This document shows, piece by piece, positions 34,595 through 44,002 of a stretch of 64,000 nt of DNA. The DNA lies in contig NZ_CP103794.1 in NCBI RefSeq assembly GCF_030388325.1, positions 4,092,001 to 4,156,000 of the forward strand, given 5' to 3'. Below the pieces are notes generated by a model. That model was not told where the DNA came from and made no database searches. It saw only the letters and a program-made list of their open reading frames with translations. Made by a program: the position numbers and the translations under genes. Origin of the DNA: Flavobacterium johnsoniae. GTDB lineage: Bacteria > Bacteroidota > Bacteroidia > Flavobacteriales > Flavobacteriaceae. Within the stretch, counting starts at the first letter, position 1. Every line of letters starts with the position of its first letter.

Positions 34595-37375
34595 TTATAT
34601 TGTGCATTCTATTGTATAAATTCCAGATCCTAATTCCAAAACAGGATTTTGCGCTTTTTCATCAAAACCTACTCTAACCTTTTTATTGTCAATTTTTATT
34701 TCTGAATTTTTAGCAACTGGCAATTTGATTGTCGCTGTTGTATTTACAGGAATCTGAACCGTCAAAATAAATTTGCCGTCTTTCTTTTCCCAAGAAGAAG
34801 CAATTTTTCCATAAACCGATTGATAGTCCGCTTTCGCGAAAGTCATATCACCAACTACTTCTGGCTGAATAAAGAAATGTTTGAATCCTGGCTTTTCAGG
34901 ATCGGACATAATTCCGGCTAAACTTTGGTAAAACCATTCTTCAATTTGCCCTAACATAAAGTGATTCCACGAATTTCCTTTTCTAGGATCCCATTGTTCC
35001 GTTAAAGTGGTCAAGCCAAATTTAATCTGAAAACCATAACCAGGTGCATCGTAATGATTGTGCATTCTGTACATCGTTTCATTTTCGCCGTTTCTTGCCA
35101 AAGTCTGAAATAAATAACGATTTCCAACATCTCCCGTTGTTAAACGATCTCCTTTTTCTTTGATATCGGCTAACAGATTTTGCATTACAGCTTCTTTATA
35201 CTGAGGTTCTACGATATCCATAAAAATCGGAACCGAGTTGCTAAACTGACTCTTTGTTCCGTATTGTTTGGTTTCTTCGTTGAAAAACTCTTTATTGAAG
35301 GCTGTTTTAATCTCAGAAGCCAAAGCATTATATTTCTCAAAATCTTCAGTTTTCCCTAATAATTTTGATGCTTTTGCTACTAAATAAGCTCCATAATAAT
35401 AGTGCGAAGTCGCAGAAAGCGCAATCGGACTATTCTTTGAATATCCTGCAGGATGCGTTCCGTAATCGTACCAATCGCCTAATCCGTGTGAAACGATATG
35501 ATTTGTTGCTTTCGTTCCTAAATAATCCACGTAATTTTTCATTACTGGAAAATATTTCTCTAATAATGAAGCGTCGCCATAATATTCATAATACATCCAA
35601 GGCAGAATAACTCCTGTAACTCCCCATTCTGGAGAATCGGTAAAATCACCTCCAAAAATTACATATTCAGGAACAATGGTCGGAATTAAACCATTATCAC
35701 GTTGTGAATCAGAAATGTTTTGCATTGTTGCTGGAATGAAATTCTGAAGGTTATAATTGAACATTAAACCTGGACCATTTAGTTGAATTTCTTCCAACCA
35801 ACCTAATTTTTCACGCTGTGGACAATCGGTAAAAACGCTTTGAAAATTACTTTTTATCGAGTTATTAATCAATTCGTGTGTTTTATTAAAAATTTCATTC
35901 GAACATGAAAAACTTCCTGCTTCTCCTGCCGAATTGTAAATGAAATTCGATTTCAATTCAACCAAAGTTGGAAGTTCTTTATTTTTATCTTCTTTGTAAT
36001 TAATATTTTCAATCTGAACATACTGATAACCGTAGAAACCGAATTTTGGTGTCCATTCTTCCACTCCATCGCCTTTTAAAGTATAATCGTAATAGTATGG
36101 TTTTCCAGATCTTCCTTGCGCGATTGTCCCTTCTTCATTTAAACCTTCGGCAACCCAAACACGAATCGTTTGTCCTCTTTTTCCTTTTACTTTGATAGTT
36201 GGAAATCCTGAAAGATTCTGTCCCATGTCAAAAACATAGAAATTCGGTTTCAGCTCTTTTACGGTTTTAACTTCATATTGTTTCTGAATTGTAACTGGCG
36301 GAGCTGTCTGAGGTCTTAAAACTCCTTTTGGCGCTTCTTGAATGACAACTTTTTTCCACTCTCTATCTTTGAAACCTTTTCTATTCCAGCCTTTCTGTTC
36401 TAGATTGGCATTGTAATCTTCTCCTCCAAAAATGCTATTATAAGTAATCGGACTTTTGCTGTATTTCCAAGATCCATCTGACTTTACAATTTCTTCTGAA
36501 CCATCGTTATATTTAATTTTCATTTTGAAGAATAAAGTCGGCGGACCAAAACTCACAAAGAATTTGGTATATCTTTCTGCAAGCGTATTGTACATTCCGT
36601 TTCCTAACAAAACACCAATTACGTTATCGCCTTTTTGAAATTCTTTGGCGCTTAATTCGTAAACATTGTAATTCACTGTTTTATCATAATCTGTCCACAA
36701 AGGCGCAAATTGGCTGTTTCCAACTTTTTTCCCATTGATTGTTAATTCGTAATGCCCTAAACCTGAAATATAAACAACGGCTTCTTTGATTTCTTTTTTT
36801 ACTTCGAAAGGTTTACGAAGCATAATACTTCTTCTTGCCAAAGAATCGGAAGCATTGATAAACGAATTCTTTTTTTCTCTATTGAAAGTGGCTGTGTGGT
36901 AATTTCTTCCTTCTGGTAAATGACTGTCGGCTTTTGTAATCGCACCAATCCAAGTCGGATTTAAATCTGATTCTAAAGAAGCGGTTCTGAACGAAGCAGT
37001 TCTACTCCATTTTGAAACTTTTCCTGATTGATTCCAAACTTTTACTTTCCAGAAATATTTGGTTTCATTTTTTAATGGTTTTCCATTATAAACGATATGT
37101 AGGTTTTTGTCTGTATTAACTCTTCCGCTGTTCCAAATATCCCCATCATCCATTTTTAATTTTTCTTCCGAAGAAGCTACTAAAATCAAATAAGCGACTT
37201 GTGATGCATCAGATTCTTTTGAAACCAATTGCCAGCTTAATCTCGGCTGATTCTGAACTATTGCTAATGGGTTTTCAGCCATTTCTGTTGTTAAACGTAC
37301 AGGCAGAATTTGTGCATTCGAGATGAATGTCATTAAAAAGATAAGTCCTAATAATATGTTTTTGAAATTCTTCAT
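34595..37375 (-). CDS. GH78 alpha-L-rhamnosidase (second)
   Basis: A 926-residue secreted enzyme. The ATG at 37373-37375 opens the signal peptide (ending SNAQ); an upstream ATG would add eleven non-signal residues. Domain order matches GH78: Fn3-like (about 25-130, NQPRLSWQL), rhamnosidase N domain (about 185-345, GLGHYELTINGKKVG), concanavalin-like (about 365-470, FYVFDMGQNLSG), six-hairpin barrel (about 480-810) and C-terminal sandwich. The catalytic stretch reads TDCPQREKLGWLEEIQ. It belongs to the longer GH78 group and differs clearly from the GH78 at 25453, so the two are not a recent duplication and should have different linkage preferences. Confidence 0.94.
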   Translation of the reverse strand: MKNFKNILLGLIFLMTFISNAQILPVRLTTEMAENPLAIVQNQPRLSWQLVSKESDASQVAYLILVASSEEKLKMDDGDIWNSGRVNTDKNLHIVYNGKPLKNETKYFWKVKVWNQSGKVSKWSRTASFRTASLESDLNPTWIGAITKADSHLPEGRNYHTATFNREKKNSFINASDSLARRSIMLRKPFEVKKEIKEAVVYISGLGHYELTINGKKVGNSQFAPLWTDYDKTVNYNVYELSAKEFQKGDNVIGVLLGNGMYNTLAERYTKFFVSFGPPTLFFKMKIKYNDGSEEIVKSDGSWKYSKSPITYNSIFGGEDYNANLEQKGWNRKGFKDREWKKVVIQEAPKGVLRPQTAPPVTIQKQYEVKTVKELKPNFYVFDMGQNLSGFPTIKVKGKRGQTIRVWVAEGLNEEGTIAQGRSGKPYYYDYTLKGDGVEEWTPKFGFYGYQYVQIENINYKEDKNKELPTLVELKSNFIYNSAGEAGSFSCSNEIFNKTHELINNSIKSNFQSVFTDCPQREKLGWLEEIQLNGPGLMFNYNLQNFIPATMQNISDSQRDNGLIPTIVPEYVIFGGDFTDSPEWGVTGVILPWMYYEYYGDASLLEKYFPVMKNYVDYLGTKATNHIVSHGLGDWYDYGTHPAGYSKNSPIALSATSHYYYGAYLVAKASKLLGKTEDFEKYNALASEIKTAFNKEFFNEETKQYGTKSQFSNSVPIFMDIVEPQYKEAVMQNLLADIKEKGDRLTTGDVGNRYLFQTLARNGENETMYRMHNHYDAPGYGFQIKFGLTTLTEQWDPRKGNSWNHFMLGQIEEWFYQSLAGIMSDPEKPGFKHFFIQPEVVGDMTFAKADYQSVYGKIASSWEKKDGKFILTVQIPVNTTATIKLPVAKNSEIKIDNKKVRVGFDEKAQNPVLELGSGIYTIECTI

Positions 37376-37395
37376 TCTTAATTGTTGAGATTCGT

Positions 37396-37514
37396 ACGCG
37401 GATGACACGGATTTACTTCGTAAAGACGCGGATAAAAACTGATTTTTTATTTGTTTAAAAATAAAATCCGTGCAAATCTGCGTCTTCGCGGTAGCGAATC
37501 CGTATCATCCGCGT
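37396..37514. repeat. Palindromic element family B, copy 2
   Basis: Arms ACGCGGATGACACGGATTT (from 37396) and AATCCGTATCATCCGCGT (to 37514), with the inner GATTTACTTCGTAAAGACGC phrase shared with copies 1 and 3. Confidence 0.87.
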
Positions 37515-37525
37515 TCTATTTTTTT

Positions 37526-37589
37526 TGCCACGAATTACACAAATTTCACTAATTTTTGAATCAATAATTATCAAAAATAATTCGTGACA
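37526..37589. repeat. Inverted repeat, family D copy 1
   Basis: TGCCACGAATTACAC at the left pairs loosely with AATTCGTGACA at the right. It is a worn copy of the element seen intact at 43866-43993. Confidence 0.65.
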
Positions 37590-37597
37590 ATATATTT

Positions 37598-39460
37598 TTA
37601 CAATTTCTTAGTAATCAACGATTCGATATTGAATACTGCTTCTGGAATTAATTTTCCGGTTTGAGGCAGATCGTCGTAATCGTCTGTATCTGGCTCAGTG
37701 TCTGGATTTGGCGTGTATCTTTGTTCTCCTGTTCGGAACATAATTCGCTCGAAACCGTCTGTTGGCGCATAAAATATCTTTGTTGATTCTTTTCCATCGT
37801 TTACTTTTATAGTGTACTGACGGTTTTTAGCATCTAATTTAACGGTGATTGTATATGCTTTGTTTGCTTCGTATTTTGTAACCGCACTCAAACGCGCACC
37901 ATTTTTTACCTTTAATTCTCCGTCCGAATCAAAAATCAATCTTACGGAAGGTAATCCTTGTTTATTTTGGAATTCAATCTGTAATAAACCATGATCGTTC
38001 TGTTCTGGTTTTACGGTGAAAACGGCTTCCATTTTTGAAGCAAAAGGAATTACTCTTTCAGCACGAGAATAATCAAAATAATCCTGATCTCTTAACGTGA
38101 GCCATTTTTTACCATCGGCTTTCTTTTCGATTTTGGTTGATGCCCAAGAAAGATCGTAGGTATTCCATAATTTTAATTCCTCACCATCAGGAAGTGCATT
38201 GAAAACATCATTTGCTTGTTCTTTAACCTCTGAAGTTACAGGAACAGGAATCGAAGCTACCCAAATATCTTCTTTATTTACACTATAACCAACCCAAATT
38301 TTTCCGTCTGGCGGAGTTCCGTTTTTTTCCGTGATTCCGCGAACGTATTGAGGACCTGCAGATTTGTAGTTTCCGCCGTAACGCATCGGACTTACTTCGC
38401 CATGAACTAATAGTAAATCTTTATAATTCAGTCCGTCATCACTTGTTGAAATCGCCAACGGCCAACGATATTCTGATGGATTGTAAAGTGTTGCATAACG
38501 ATTGTCTGATGTTTTTTGTCCCCAGATTTTAGCGTTGCTGTTTACAAATCCTGGCGCACGTAATGGCATATAATCCCAAGATTTTCCTCCGTCTCTACTG
38601 ATTGAAGTTAAAGCGTGTTTCCATAAACCAACCACATTTCCGTTTGCCAAATGGTAATAACTAAACGCTTTGTAAGGTTTCTGTAATGGAATCAATTCAT
38701 CATCACGATCGGCTTCTTCTACCCATTGCTGTAAAACCAATGGTTCTGATAAGATTTCTTCGCAGGCTTTTTTGAAACCTTTGTCTTTTGATGTGGTGTA
38801 AAATGGGAATTTCGATTTCGATTTGTCCCAAGTTTTGTTGTATCTGATAAAATAGATTTCGCCAAAACTACCGTCTTTTTTAATTTCACGAATGACACGA
38901 CCAATTCCTTTTCCGTCGTTTGGATCGTCTTTTTCATCCATTGCGATTCCGTAATACGCTAACGCAAAAAGTCTTTTGTCTTTTGACGTATAAAATCCCA
39001 TTCTTTGGTGCATAATCGCATCGAGATTTTTGGCAACGCCTTCAACTCCTTCTTTTTTCCATCCATCAGGAATTCTATAAATAGGGAAAATTACTTCTGG
39101 TTTTGTCCACGTTACACCATCTTTAGAAGTCATTAGTAAAGTCTGGCTTGGCGGAATATGTTCGCCTGAAGGATCGCTTAAATAATGCAAATAAAAGGTA
39201 TTATTCCAATACGCCATCATCGGCTGGTGGTTGTATGTCCATCCAAAACCATCCGCTTTTTCAGGATGTTCACGGCTTGCACGCATAATTTGCGTAGCGT
39301 GAACTCCAACCGCTGGACTTAACATTCCGTGATGATAATCAATGTTTGAAAGTGTTTTTCCAACATAACGCACTGTGTCGTTTTGAGCATTTACAGCGTT
39401 ACAAGCCAATATAATTGTGGCTGTGATGATGTTGGTTTTTATGTTTTGGAAAGCAATCAT
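37598..39460 (-). CDS. Sialidase-fold beta-propeller protein with a C-terminal LamG-like sandwich
   Basis: A 620-residue secreted protein with a signal peptide ending NAVNAQ. Residues about 40-420 form a propeller with Asp-box repeats (TSKDGVTWTKP, SRDGGKSWDYM, STSDDGLNYKDL) and a conserved-looking front: YNHQPMMAYWNNTFYLHYLSDPSGEH. Residues about 430-620 form a jelly-roll sandwich (AVFTVKPEQNDHGLLQIEF). Propellers with this look in PULs have been linked to cleaving rhamnose-glucuronic acid ends (GH145 and lyase relatives) or remain unassigned; a sialidase is improbable here. Between GH43 and GH78, it should act on a rhamnogalacturonan side chain. Fold is likely, activity open. Confidence 0.72.
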   Translation of the reverse strand: MIAFQNIKTNIITATIILACNAVNAQNDTVRYVGKTLSNIDYHHGMLSPAVGVHATQIMRASREHPEKADGFGWTYNHQPMMAYWNNTFYLHYLSDPSGEHIPPSQTLLMTSKDGVTWTKPEVIFPIYRIPDGWKKEGVEGVAKNLDAIMHQRMGFYTSKDKRLFALAYYGIAMDEKDDPNDGKGIGRVIREIKKDGSFGEIYFIRYNKTWDKSKSKFPFYTTSKDKGFKKACEEILSEPLVLQQWVEEADRDDELIPLQKPYKAFSYYHLANGNVVGLWKHALTSISRDGGKSWDYMPLRAPGFVNSNAKIWGQKTSDNRYATLYNPSEYRWPLAISTSDDGLNYKDLLLVHGEVSPMRYGGNYKSAGPQYVRGITEKNGTPPDGKIWVGYSVNKEDIWVASIPVPVTSEVKEQANDVFNALPDGEELKLWNTYDLSWASTKIEKKADGKKWLTLRDQDYFDYSRAERVIPFASKMEAVFTVKPEQNDHGLLQIEFQNKQGLPSVRLIFDSDGELKVKNGARLSAVTKYEANKAYTITVKLDAKNRQYTIKVNDGKESTKIFYAPTDGFERIMFRTGEQRYTPNPDTEPDTDDYDDLPQTGKLIPEAVFNIESLITKKL

Positions 39461-39475
39461 TGTGTTTATTTTTTT

Positions 39476-39615
39476 GCCACAGATTACACTGATTAAAAAG
39501 ATTATTTTTTATCTGCTTGATCTGCTAAATCTGCGAGAGTAAATTTTTTCCCGCAGATTTATATTTTTAATTATTAGATCTTAAAAAAATCATTTTAATC
39601 TGTGTAATCTGTGGC
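39476..39615. repeat. Inverted repeat, family D-like copy 4
   Basis: Arms 39476-39498 (GCCACAGATTACACTGATTA) and 39593-39615 are reverse complements with one mismatch. A G-family fragment lies in the loop. It fills the spacer between GH43 and the propeller gene. Confidence 0.88.
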
Positions 39616-39623
39616 TATATAAT

Positions 39624-40541
39624 TTATTTTCTATCAATTAATCCTTTTAAAACGTCCGCAGAGATTGTTGTAATCGTTCCGTGTTTATGTCCTTCTGGAA
39701 GGCTTATTTTGGAAGAAACATCTTCAAAATGAACAAAATCTGTTGTGCTTAACGCTTTATAATTTTTTGAACCGTAATTATCATAATACAACAACCAATT
39801 TTTACCGACTTTCACCACCGTTGGACCTTCAGATAAATACTCCGTTAAAGGTTCTGAACTTTTTTGAAAGGGCCCTAAAGGCGATTTTCCGAAAGCTACT
39901 TTTATATTTCGCATTGGTCTTGTATTATCTTTTAAAACCAAAACATAATCCTTTTTGCTTTTTTTGACAATCACACAATCAATTACGCTGAAACCTGGAT
40001 CGTAATATAATTTTGTATCCGAAAACGTTTTGAAATCCTTAGTCGTTACATAATACATTCTGTGGTTGTTTTTCTCTTCTTCCACTCCTTTTGGATATCT
40101 AAACGGAATTGTTGATGCCCAAATAATAATGCATTCTTTTTTTACATCATCATAAAAAATCTCTGGTGCCCAAACATTTACAACTTCTGGTTCGTTTTTC
40201 ATAACCGGAATATACTGCTGTTCTGACCAATGAATCAAATCTTTTGAACTTGCATAACCAAAACCATTTCCACCTTTCCAATCGGTTGTCCAAACCATGT
40301 GATAGGTTCCGTCTGCTCCTTTTGTGATTGAGGGATCGCGCATGATTTTACTGGCTCCGATTTCTGGTTTTAAAAATGATCCTTCCAATCCTTTCCAATT
40401 GTAACCGTCTTCACTATATGCCAAATATAAGCCTTCTGTCGCTGGTTCTCTAAATGACGTAAAAAGATATAAATCTTTCTTTTTCTGCGAATAACACACA
40501 GCAAAAAGCGAAAGGGTTAGTATAATGAATATTTTTTTCAT
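39624..40541 (-). CDS. GH43-like five-bladed propeller hydrolase (arabinosidase/galactosidase type)
   Basis: A 305-residue secreted enzyme; the ATG at 40539-40541 opens a signal peptide ending CYSQ. The whole protein is one GH43-type propeller: MRDPSITKG (candidate general base Asp), WAPEIFYDD, FSVIDCVIV (the pKa-modulating Asp) and YLSEGPTVVKVG (candidate general acid Glu). It lacks the extra beta-sandwich of larger GH43s. Members of this compact type act on arabinofuranosyl or galactosyl ends, both present in rhamnogalacturonan side chains. Family firm, sugar uncertain. Confidence 0.85.
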   Translation of the reverse strand: MKKIFIILTLSLFAVCYSQKKKDLYLFTSFREPATEGLYLAYSEDGYNWKGLEGSFLKPEIGASKIMRDPSITKGADGTYHMVWTTDWKGGNGFGYASSKDLIHWSEQQYIPVMKNEPEVVNVWAPEIFYDDVKKECIIIWASTIPFRYPKGVEEEKNNHRMYYVTTKDFKTFSDTKLYYDPGFSVIDCVIVKKSKKDYVLVLKDNTRPMRNIKVAFGKSPLGPFQKSSEPLTEYLSEGPTVVKVGKNWLLYYDNYGSKNYKALSTTDFVHFEDVSSKISLPEGHKHGTITTISADVLKGLIDRK

Positions 40542-40553
40542 GATATAAAATCG

Positions 40554-40612
40554 AACACTAATTTCACGAATTATCACGAATTAAATTGGTGTAAATTCGT
40601 GAAATTAGTGTT
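40554..40612. repeat. Inverted repeat, family D copy 2
   Basis: Perfect 19-bp arms, AACACTAATTTCACGAATT at 40554-40572 and its complement at 40594-40612, between GH28 and GH43. Confidence 0.92.
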
Positions 40613-40620
40613 ATTATAAT

Positions 40621-42189
40621 CTATTCTGTAATTGCTTTTTTATCTAAAGAAGCTCCTTTTTTGATTTTCGTTGTAACGTTGTTTAAAACATTATTTTTTA
40701 AGAAAATGTTTTTAGTGTCTTTTCCATCGGCTTCGATAAAAACATCGGTTGGGTTGCATGGAAAATTATTACTAATCAATGCATTCGAAACATTATCTAA
40801 TTTGATAACAGGAACTCCTTTTATTGCTGTTGAAGATCCGACGTTGTCTAAAATAATATTTTTTGAATCTGATATTTTGAAAGAAGAACCTACAGTTGCA
40901 TTTACTTTTACATCGTGAAATTCAACATCTGTTGCTGTGCTTACGGTAAAACCTTCTTTTCCATCCATATTGATGTTCGAAAAAGTGATGTTTTGAATTG
41001 GCATTTCAGTAATTCCAAGAATTTGTCCAGCTTTGTTTACGTTTGAAGCTGTAATATTGCTCATGTGAATGTTTCTGAAAATCGGAGTTTTCTCGGTTAC
41101 AGGTTCAACTGTGGTTCCTTTATCGTAGAAAAGGCTCAAAACGATAGCTTCTTCTTTGATATTTTTCATTACGATATTATCGACGCGAATATCTTCTACA
41201 ACTCCGCCTCTTCCACGAGCCGATTTAATACGGATTCCGCGATCTGTTCCATCAAAAACACAGTTTGAAATCGTAATTTTTTTGATTCCGCCCGACATTT
41301 CGCTTCCGATAACTACTCCGCCGTGACCGCTTAGCATGGTGCAGTTTGTAATGGTTACATTTTCTGTTGCTTTTCCGTATTTACGTCCGTCTCCGTCTCT
41401 TCCTGATTTGATTGTAATACAGTCATCGCCAACGCTGATATGGCAATTTGAAATGTGAACATTGGTACAAGAAGAAGGATTAATCCCGTCTGTATTTGGT
41501 GAATGCGGATTGAAAATCGAAATCCCGGTAACGGTTACATTATCACAAAATTCTGGATTGATGGTCCAGAAAGGCGAATTTTTGAACGTAACGCCTTCAA
41601 TTAAAATGTTTTTGCAGTTATAAGCCTGAAAGAAAGATGGTCTAAAGAATTTCTTATCAACTGTTCTTTTATAATATGGTTCTGTGTAAAGTCCTTTGTT
41701 TTGCTCTTCCCACATGGTTTGGTATTTGGTTGGAGGCAATGGTTCTTTTGCCGTTTCAATTCTATACACTTCATTCCACCATGCTTTTCCCTGTCCGTCG
41801 ATTATACCTCTTCCTGTAATGGTGATATTTTCGACGTCTTTTGCGTAAAATAAGGGTTGAAAACTTTTCATTACAATTCCTTCGTAACGCATTTCTACAT
41901 ACGGAAGAAAATCATCGAAGTTCTCTGAGAACTTTAAAAGTGCTCCAGAATCTAAGTGAATCGTGATGTTGCTTCTTAATGTTAAAGCTCCAGTTAAGTA
42001 TTCCCCAGCAGGGAAAAAGATCGTTCCACCGCCGTTTTTAGATGCTTTTTCTATAGCGTTCTGAATGGCTTGCGTGCATTTTATTCCTTTGTTGTTTCCG
42101 CCTTCGTTTAGGATGTTTAACCAACCGTCGTTTGCGAAAGTGGTGTTTAGTCCGGTAATGAAGCAGAATATTATTAGTATGTTTTTCAT
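40621..42189 (-). CDS. GH28 polygalacturonase
   Basis: A 522-residue secreted right-handed beta-helix enzyme with a signal peptide ending TFAN. All four GH28 catalytic motifs are present: NTDGINPSS (D234), GDDCITIKSG (D255/D256), GHGGVVIGSE (H289) and RGIRIKSARG (R320, K322). GH28 hydrolyses alpha-1,4-galacturonic acid in homogalacturonan, or galacturonic acid-rhamnose bonds in rhamnogalacturonan. The insertion at about 145-185 (before FFRPSFFQAYNC) and the overall length are typical of the exo-acting Bacteroidota group. It sits directly upstream, in the locus order, of debranching enzymes. Confidence 0.95.
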   Translation of the reverse strand: MKNILIIFCFITGLNTTFANDGWLNILNEGGNNKGIKCTQAIQNAIEKASKNGGGTIFFPAGEYLTGALTLRSNITIHLDSGALLKFSENFDDFLPYVEMRYEGIVMKSFQPLFYAKDVENITITGRGIIDGQGKAWWNEVYRIETAKEPLPPTKYQTMWEEQNKGLYTEPYYKRTVDKKFFRPSFFQAYNCKNILIEGVTFKNSPFWTINPEFCDNVTVTGISIFNPHSPNTDGINPSSCTNVHISNCHISVGDDCITIKSGRDGDGRKYGKATENVTITNCTMLSGHGGVVIGSEMSGGIKKITISNCVFDGTDRGIRIKSARGRGGVVEDIRVDNIVMKNIKEEAIVLSLFYDKGTTVEPVTEKTPIFRNIHMSNITASNVNKAGQILGITEMPIQNITFSNINMDGKEGFTVSTATDVEFHDVKVNATVGSSFKISDSKNIILDNVGSSTAIKGVPVIKLDNVSNALISNNFPCNPTDVFIEADGKDTKNIFLKNNVLNNVTTKIKKGASLDKKAITE

Positions 42190-42252
42190 GGTTGTGTTGT
42201 TTTATTTTGCCACAGATTAAAATGATTAGCACAGATTTTTTACTCTCATTTT

Positions 42253-42352
42253 TTGTCATTTCGACGAAGGAGAAATCTTCTTTAGTGGCTCCGTATGCTT
42301 GAGCAACTTTGTAGAGTTTCTTGCGAAGATTTCTCCTTCGTCGAAATGACAA
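42253..42352. repeat. Palindromic element family A, copy 5
   Basis: Arms 42253-42277 and 42328-42352 are perfect 25-bp reverse complements, around TGGCTCCGTATGCTTGAGC and TTTGTAGAG. Between the apiosidase-like and GH28 genes. Confidence 0.94.
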
Positions 42353-42421
42353 GATTGTGGATAATTCGTGATTACTTACTCACAAATTGCATTTCACTAA
42401 TTACTTTTTACTTTTCACTAA

Positions 42422-43828
42422 TCACTTAGTAGACTTCAAAATCAAAACCCAGTCATTACCATCTTCCTTTTTACCTTCAGGTTGAAAATTCTGAGTTCCT
42501 TTATTATCAAATGTTCCGATTTTAGTTTTCTTTCCGTTTCTTGGATTGTACCAAGTTGCTTCGAATTTATCTCCTGAAATTATTCCTAGTTTTACTTCAA
42601 TTATTCTTCCGTTGTAAGTGTATAATAAAGCGTATTTTTCTCCTCTTATTGCAGGAATATAATCGTATTTATCGCCTTGATTAACAACTAAAGAAACATC
42701 TGGAACTCCTTCTAAAAATGGCACTTCTTCCATTAATTTCTTAATGTAAACCATTTGTTTTGCTCCTGGCGCATTGATAGCTGATGTCCATAATTCTTTG
42801 TTTCCGTAAGCAGGTTTATCGCCTTTTCTGAACATTTGCATTACCGCATTGTGTCCGTAAGTGTAACCAGCTCCGCCTGATAAAACCGACCAATATCCGT
42901 AACGGCGAACGTCGTTTGCTGCCCATTTTGGCTGTAAAGTGTCGTGTAAACCGTGCGGAATTCCTTCATAAGATGGTTCTCCGTCAAGTGTCGGTTTCGT
43001 TGGTTTTAATTCGAAATCTCTTAGAACAAATTTATAATTATCTTCTTTGAAATTAGTTTTTGATGAATCCTGATCGTATCTTCTATGTCCAGATTGGAAC
43101 ATATTGAAATCCAGCCATTTTTCGTTATGAAAGTTCTCTGAAGAATCTGTTCTTCCAAACGGGTGGAAAGTTACTAACTGATTCGGATTGTTTGTTTTTA
43201 AAGTATTTCCGATCGCATTCCAAATATCTTGAAATTCATTTCCGTGTGTGTCTCCACCGTTTAACCAAATTACATTGGTTCTGTTTTTATATCTTTTAGC
43301 CAAGAAATCAGCATAAACTATTGCTTGTTCTTTGCTTACTTTATTTCCTTTTGAAACATTTGTTCCCCAAACTGGAACCATGGCTACGTAAATTCCGTTT
43401 TTCTGAGCTACATCTAAAGTGTAATCCACATGATCCCAATAGTCATATTGCTTTGCATCTTTAAAATCATTTCCTGCCGTAATCAACGGTTTTGAAACAT
43501 CTTCGTTGATTAAAGCGGCATCTCCGTAAACATTAACAGCATTGATGTTATGCAAAACCATAACCTGAACTACATTAAATCCTTTGTCTTTTCTGTCTTT
43601 GAAATATTTCTCAATTCCTGCTCTATCCAGTTTTCCAAATGCCAGCCAGCCTGTGTCGCCTAACCAGAAAAATGGTTTTTCGTTTTCGGTAACAAAATAA
43701 TGCTGATTTTTAGATACTTTGATTTCAGGCAGAGATGTTTTTGTTTTGGCAGATTGCGAAAATCCGCTTTGTGCTGTCAACATAAAGCTTATACAAAGAG
43801 CGTATAAAGATTTAATTTTCAGATTCAT
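42422..43828 (-). CDS. GH140-type apiosidase-like hydrolase (DUF4038)
   Basis: A 468-residue secreted TIM-barrel enzyme with a signal peptide ending SGFSQ. The barrel covers about 40-380: FFWLGDTGWLAF (53-64), GFNVVQVMVL, then IWLNGGDTHG with D193 and TLDGEPSYEGIP with E284. These positions fit the retaining acid/base and nucleophile pair described for the founding GH140 beta-apiosidase of gut Bacteroides. A small C-terminal sandwich (about 390-468) follows. GH140 releases D-apiose from the galacturonan backbone in rhamnogalacturonan II; apiogalacturonan is another possible source. The same strand block carries a RuBisCO-like/DUF1537 operon that could use the product. The main alternative is another DUF4038-family hydrolase. 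Confidence 0.86.
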   Translation of the reverse strand: MNLKIKSLYALCISFMLTAQSGFSQSAKTKTSLPEIKVSKNQHYFVTENEKPFFWLGDTGWLAFGKLDRAGIEKYFKDRKDKGFNVVQVMVLHNINAVNVYGDAALINEDVSKPLITAGNDFKDAKQYDYWDHVDYTLDVAQKNGIYVAMVPVWGTNVSKGNKVSKEQAIVYADFLAKRYKNRTNVIWLNGGDTHGNEFQDIWNAIGNTLKTNNPNQLVTFHPFGRTDSSENFHNEKWLDFNMFQSGHRRYDQDSSKTNFKEDNYKFVLRDFELKPTKPTLDGEPSYEGIPHGLHDTLQPKWAANDVRRYGYWSVLSGGAGYTYGHNAVMQMFRKGDKPAYGNKELWTSAINAPGAKQMVYIKKLMEEVPFLEGVPDVSLVVNQGDKYDYIPAIRGEKYALLYTYNGRIIEVKLGIISGDKFEATWYNPRNGKKTKIGTFDNKGTQNFQPEGKKEDGNDWVLILKSTK

Positions 43829-43865
43829 TTTGGGTTGTTTTTGAATTTATGTTTTTTGGGTTTGG

Positions 43866-43993
43866 TTGCCACGAATTACACGAATTTTCACTAATTTTTA
43901 TTCTGCTTGTGTTTATTGTTTCACGCAGATTTTGCAGATTGAGCAGATTTAATTTAAAATTAAATTCGTGCCAATTCGTGTAATTCGTGGCAA
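43866..43993. repeat. Inverted repeat, family D copy 3
   Basis: Perfect 21-bp arms (43866-43886 and 43973-43993; core GCCACGAATTACACGAATT). The right end lies 9 bp from the stop of the DUF6298 gene on the minus strand. Confidence 0.93.
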
Positions 43994-44002
43994 ACCCTTC
44001 TT

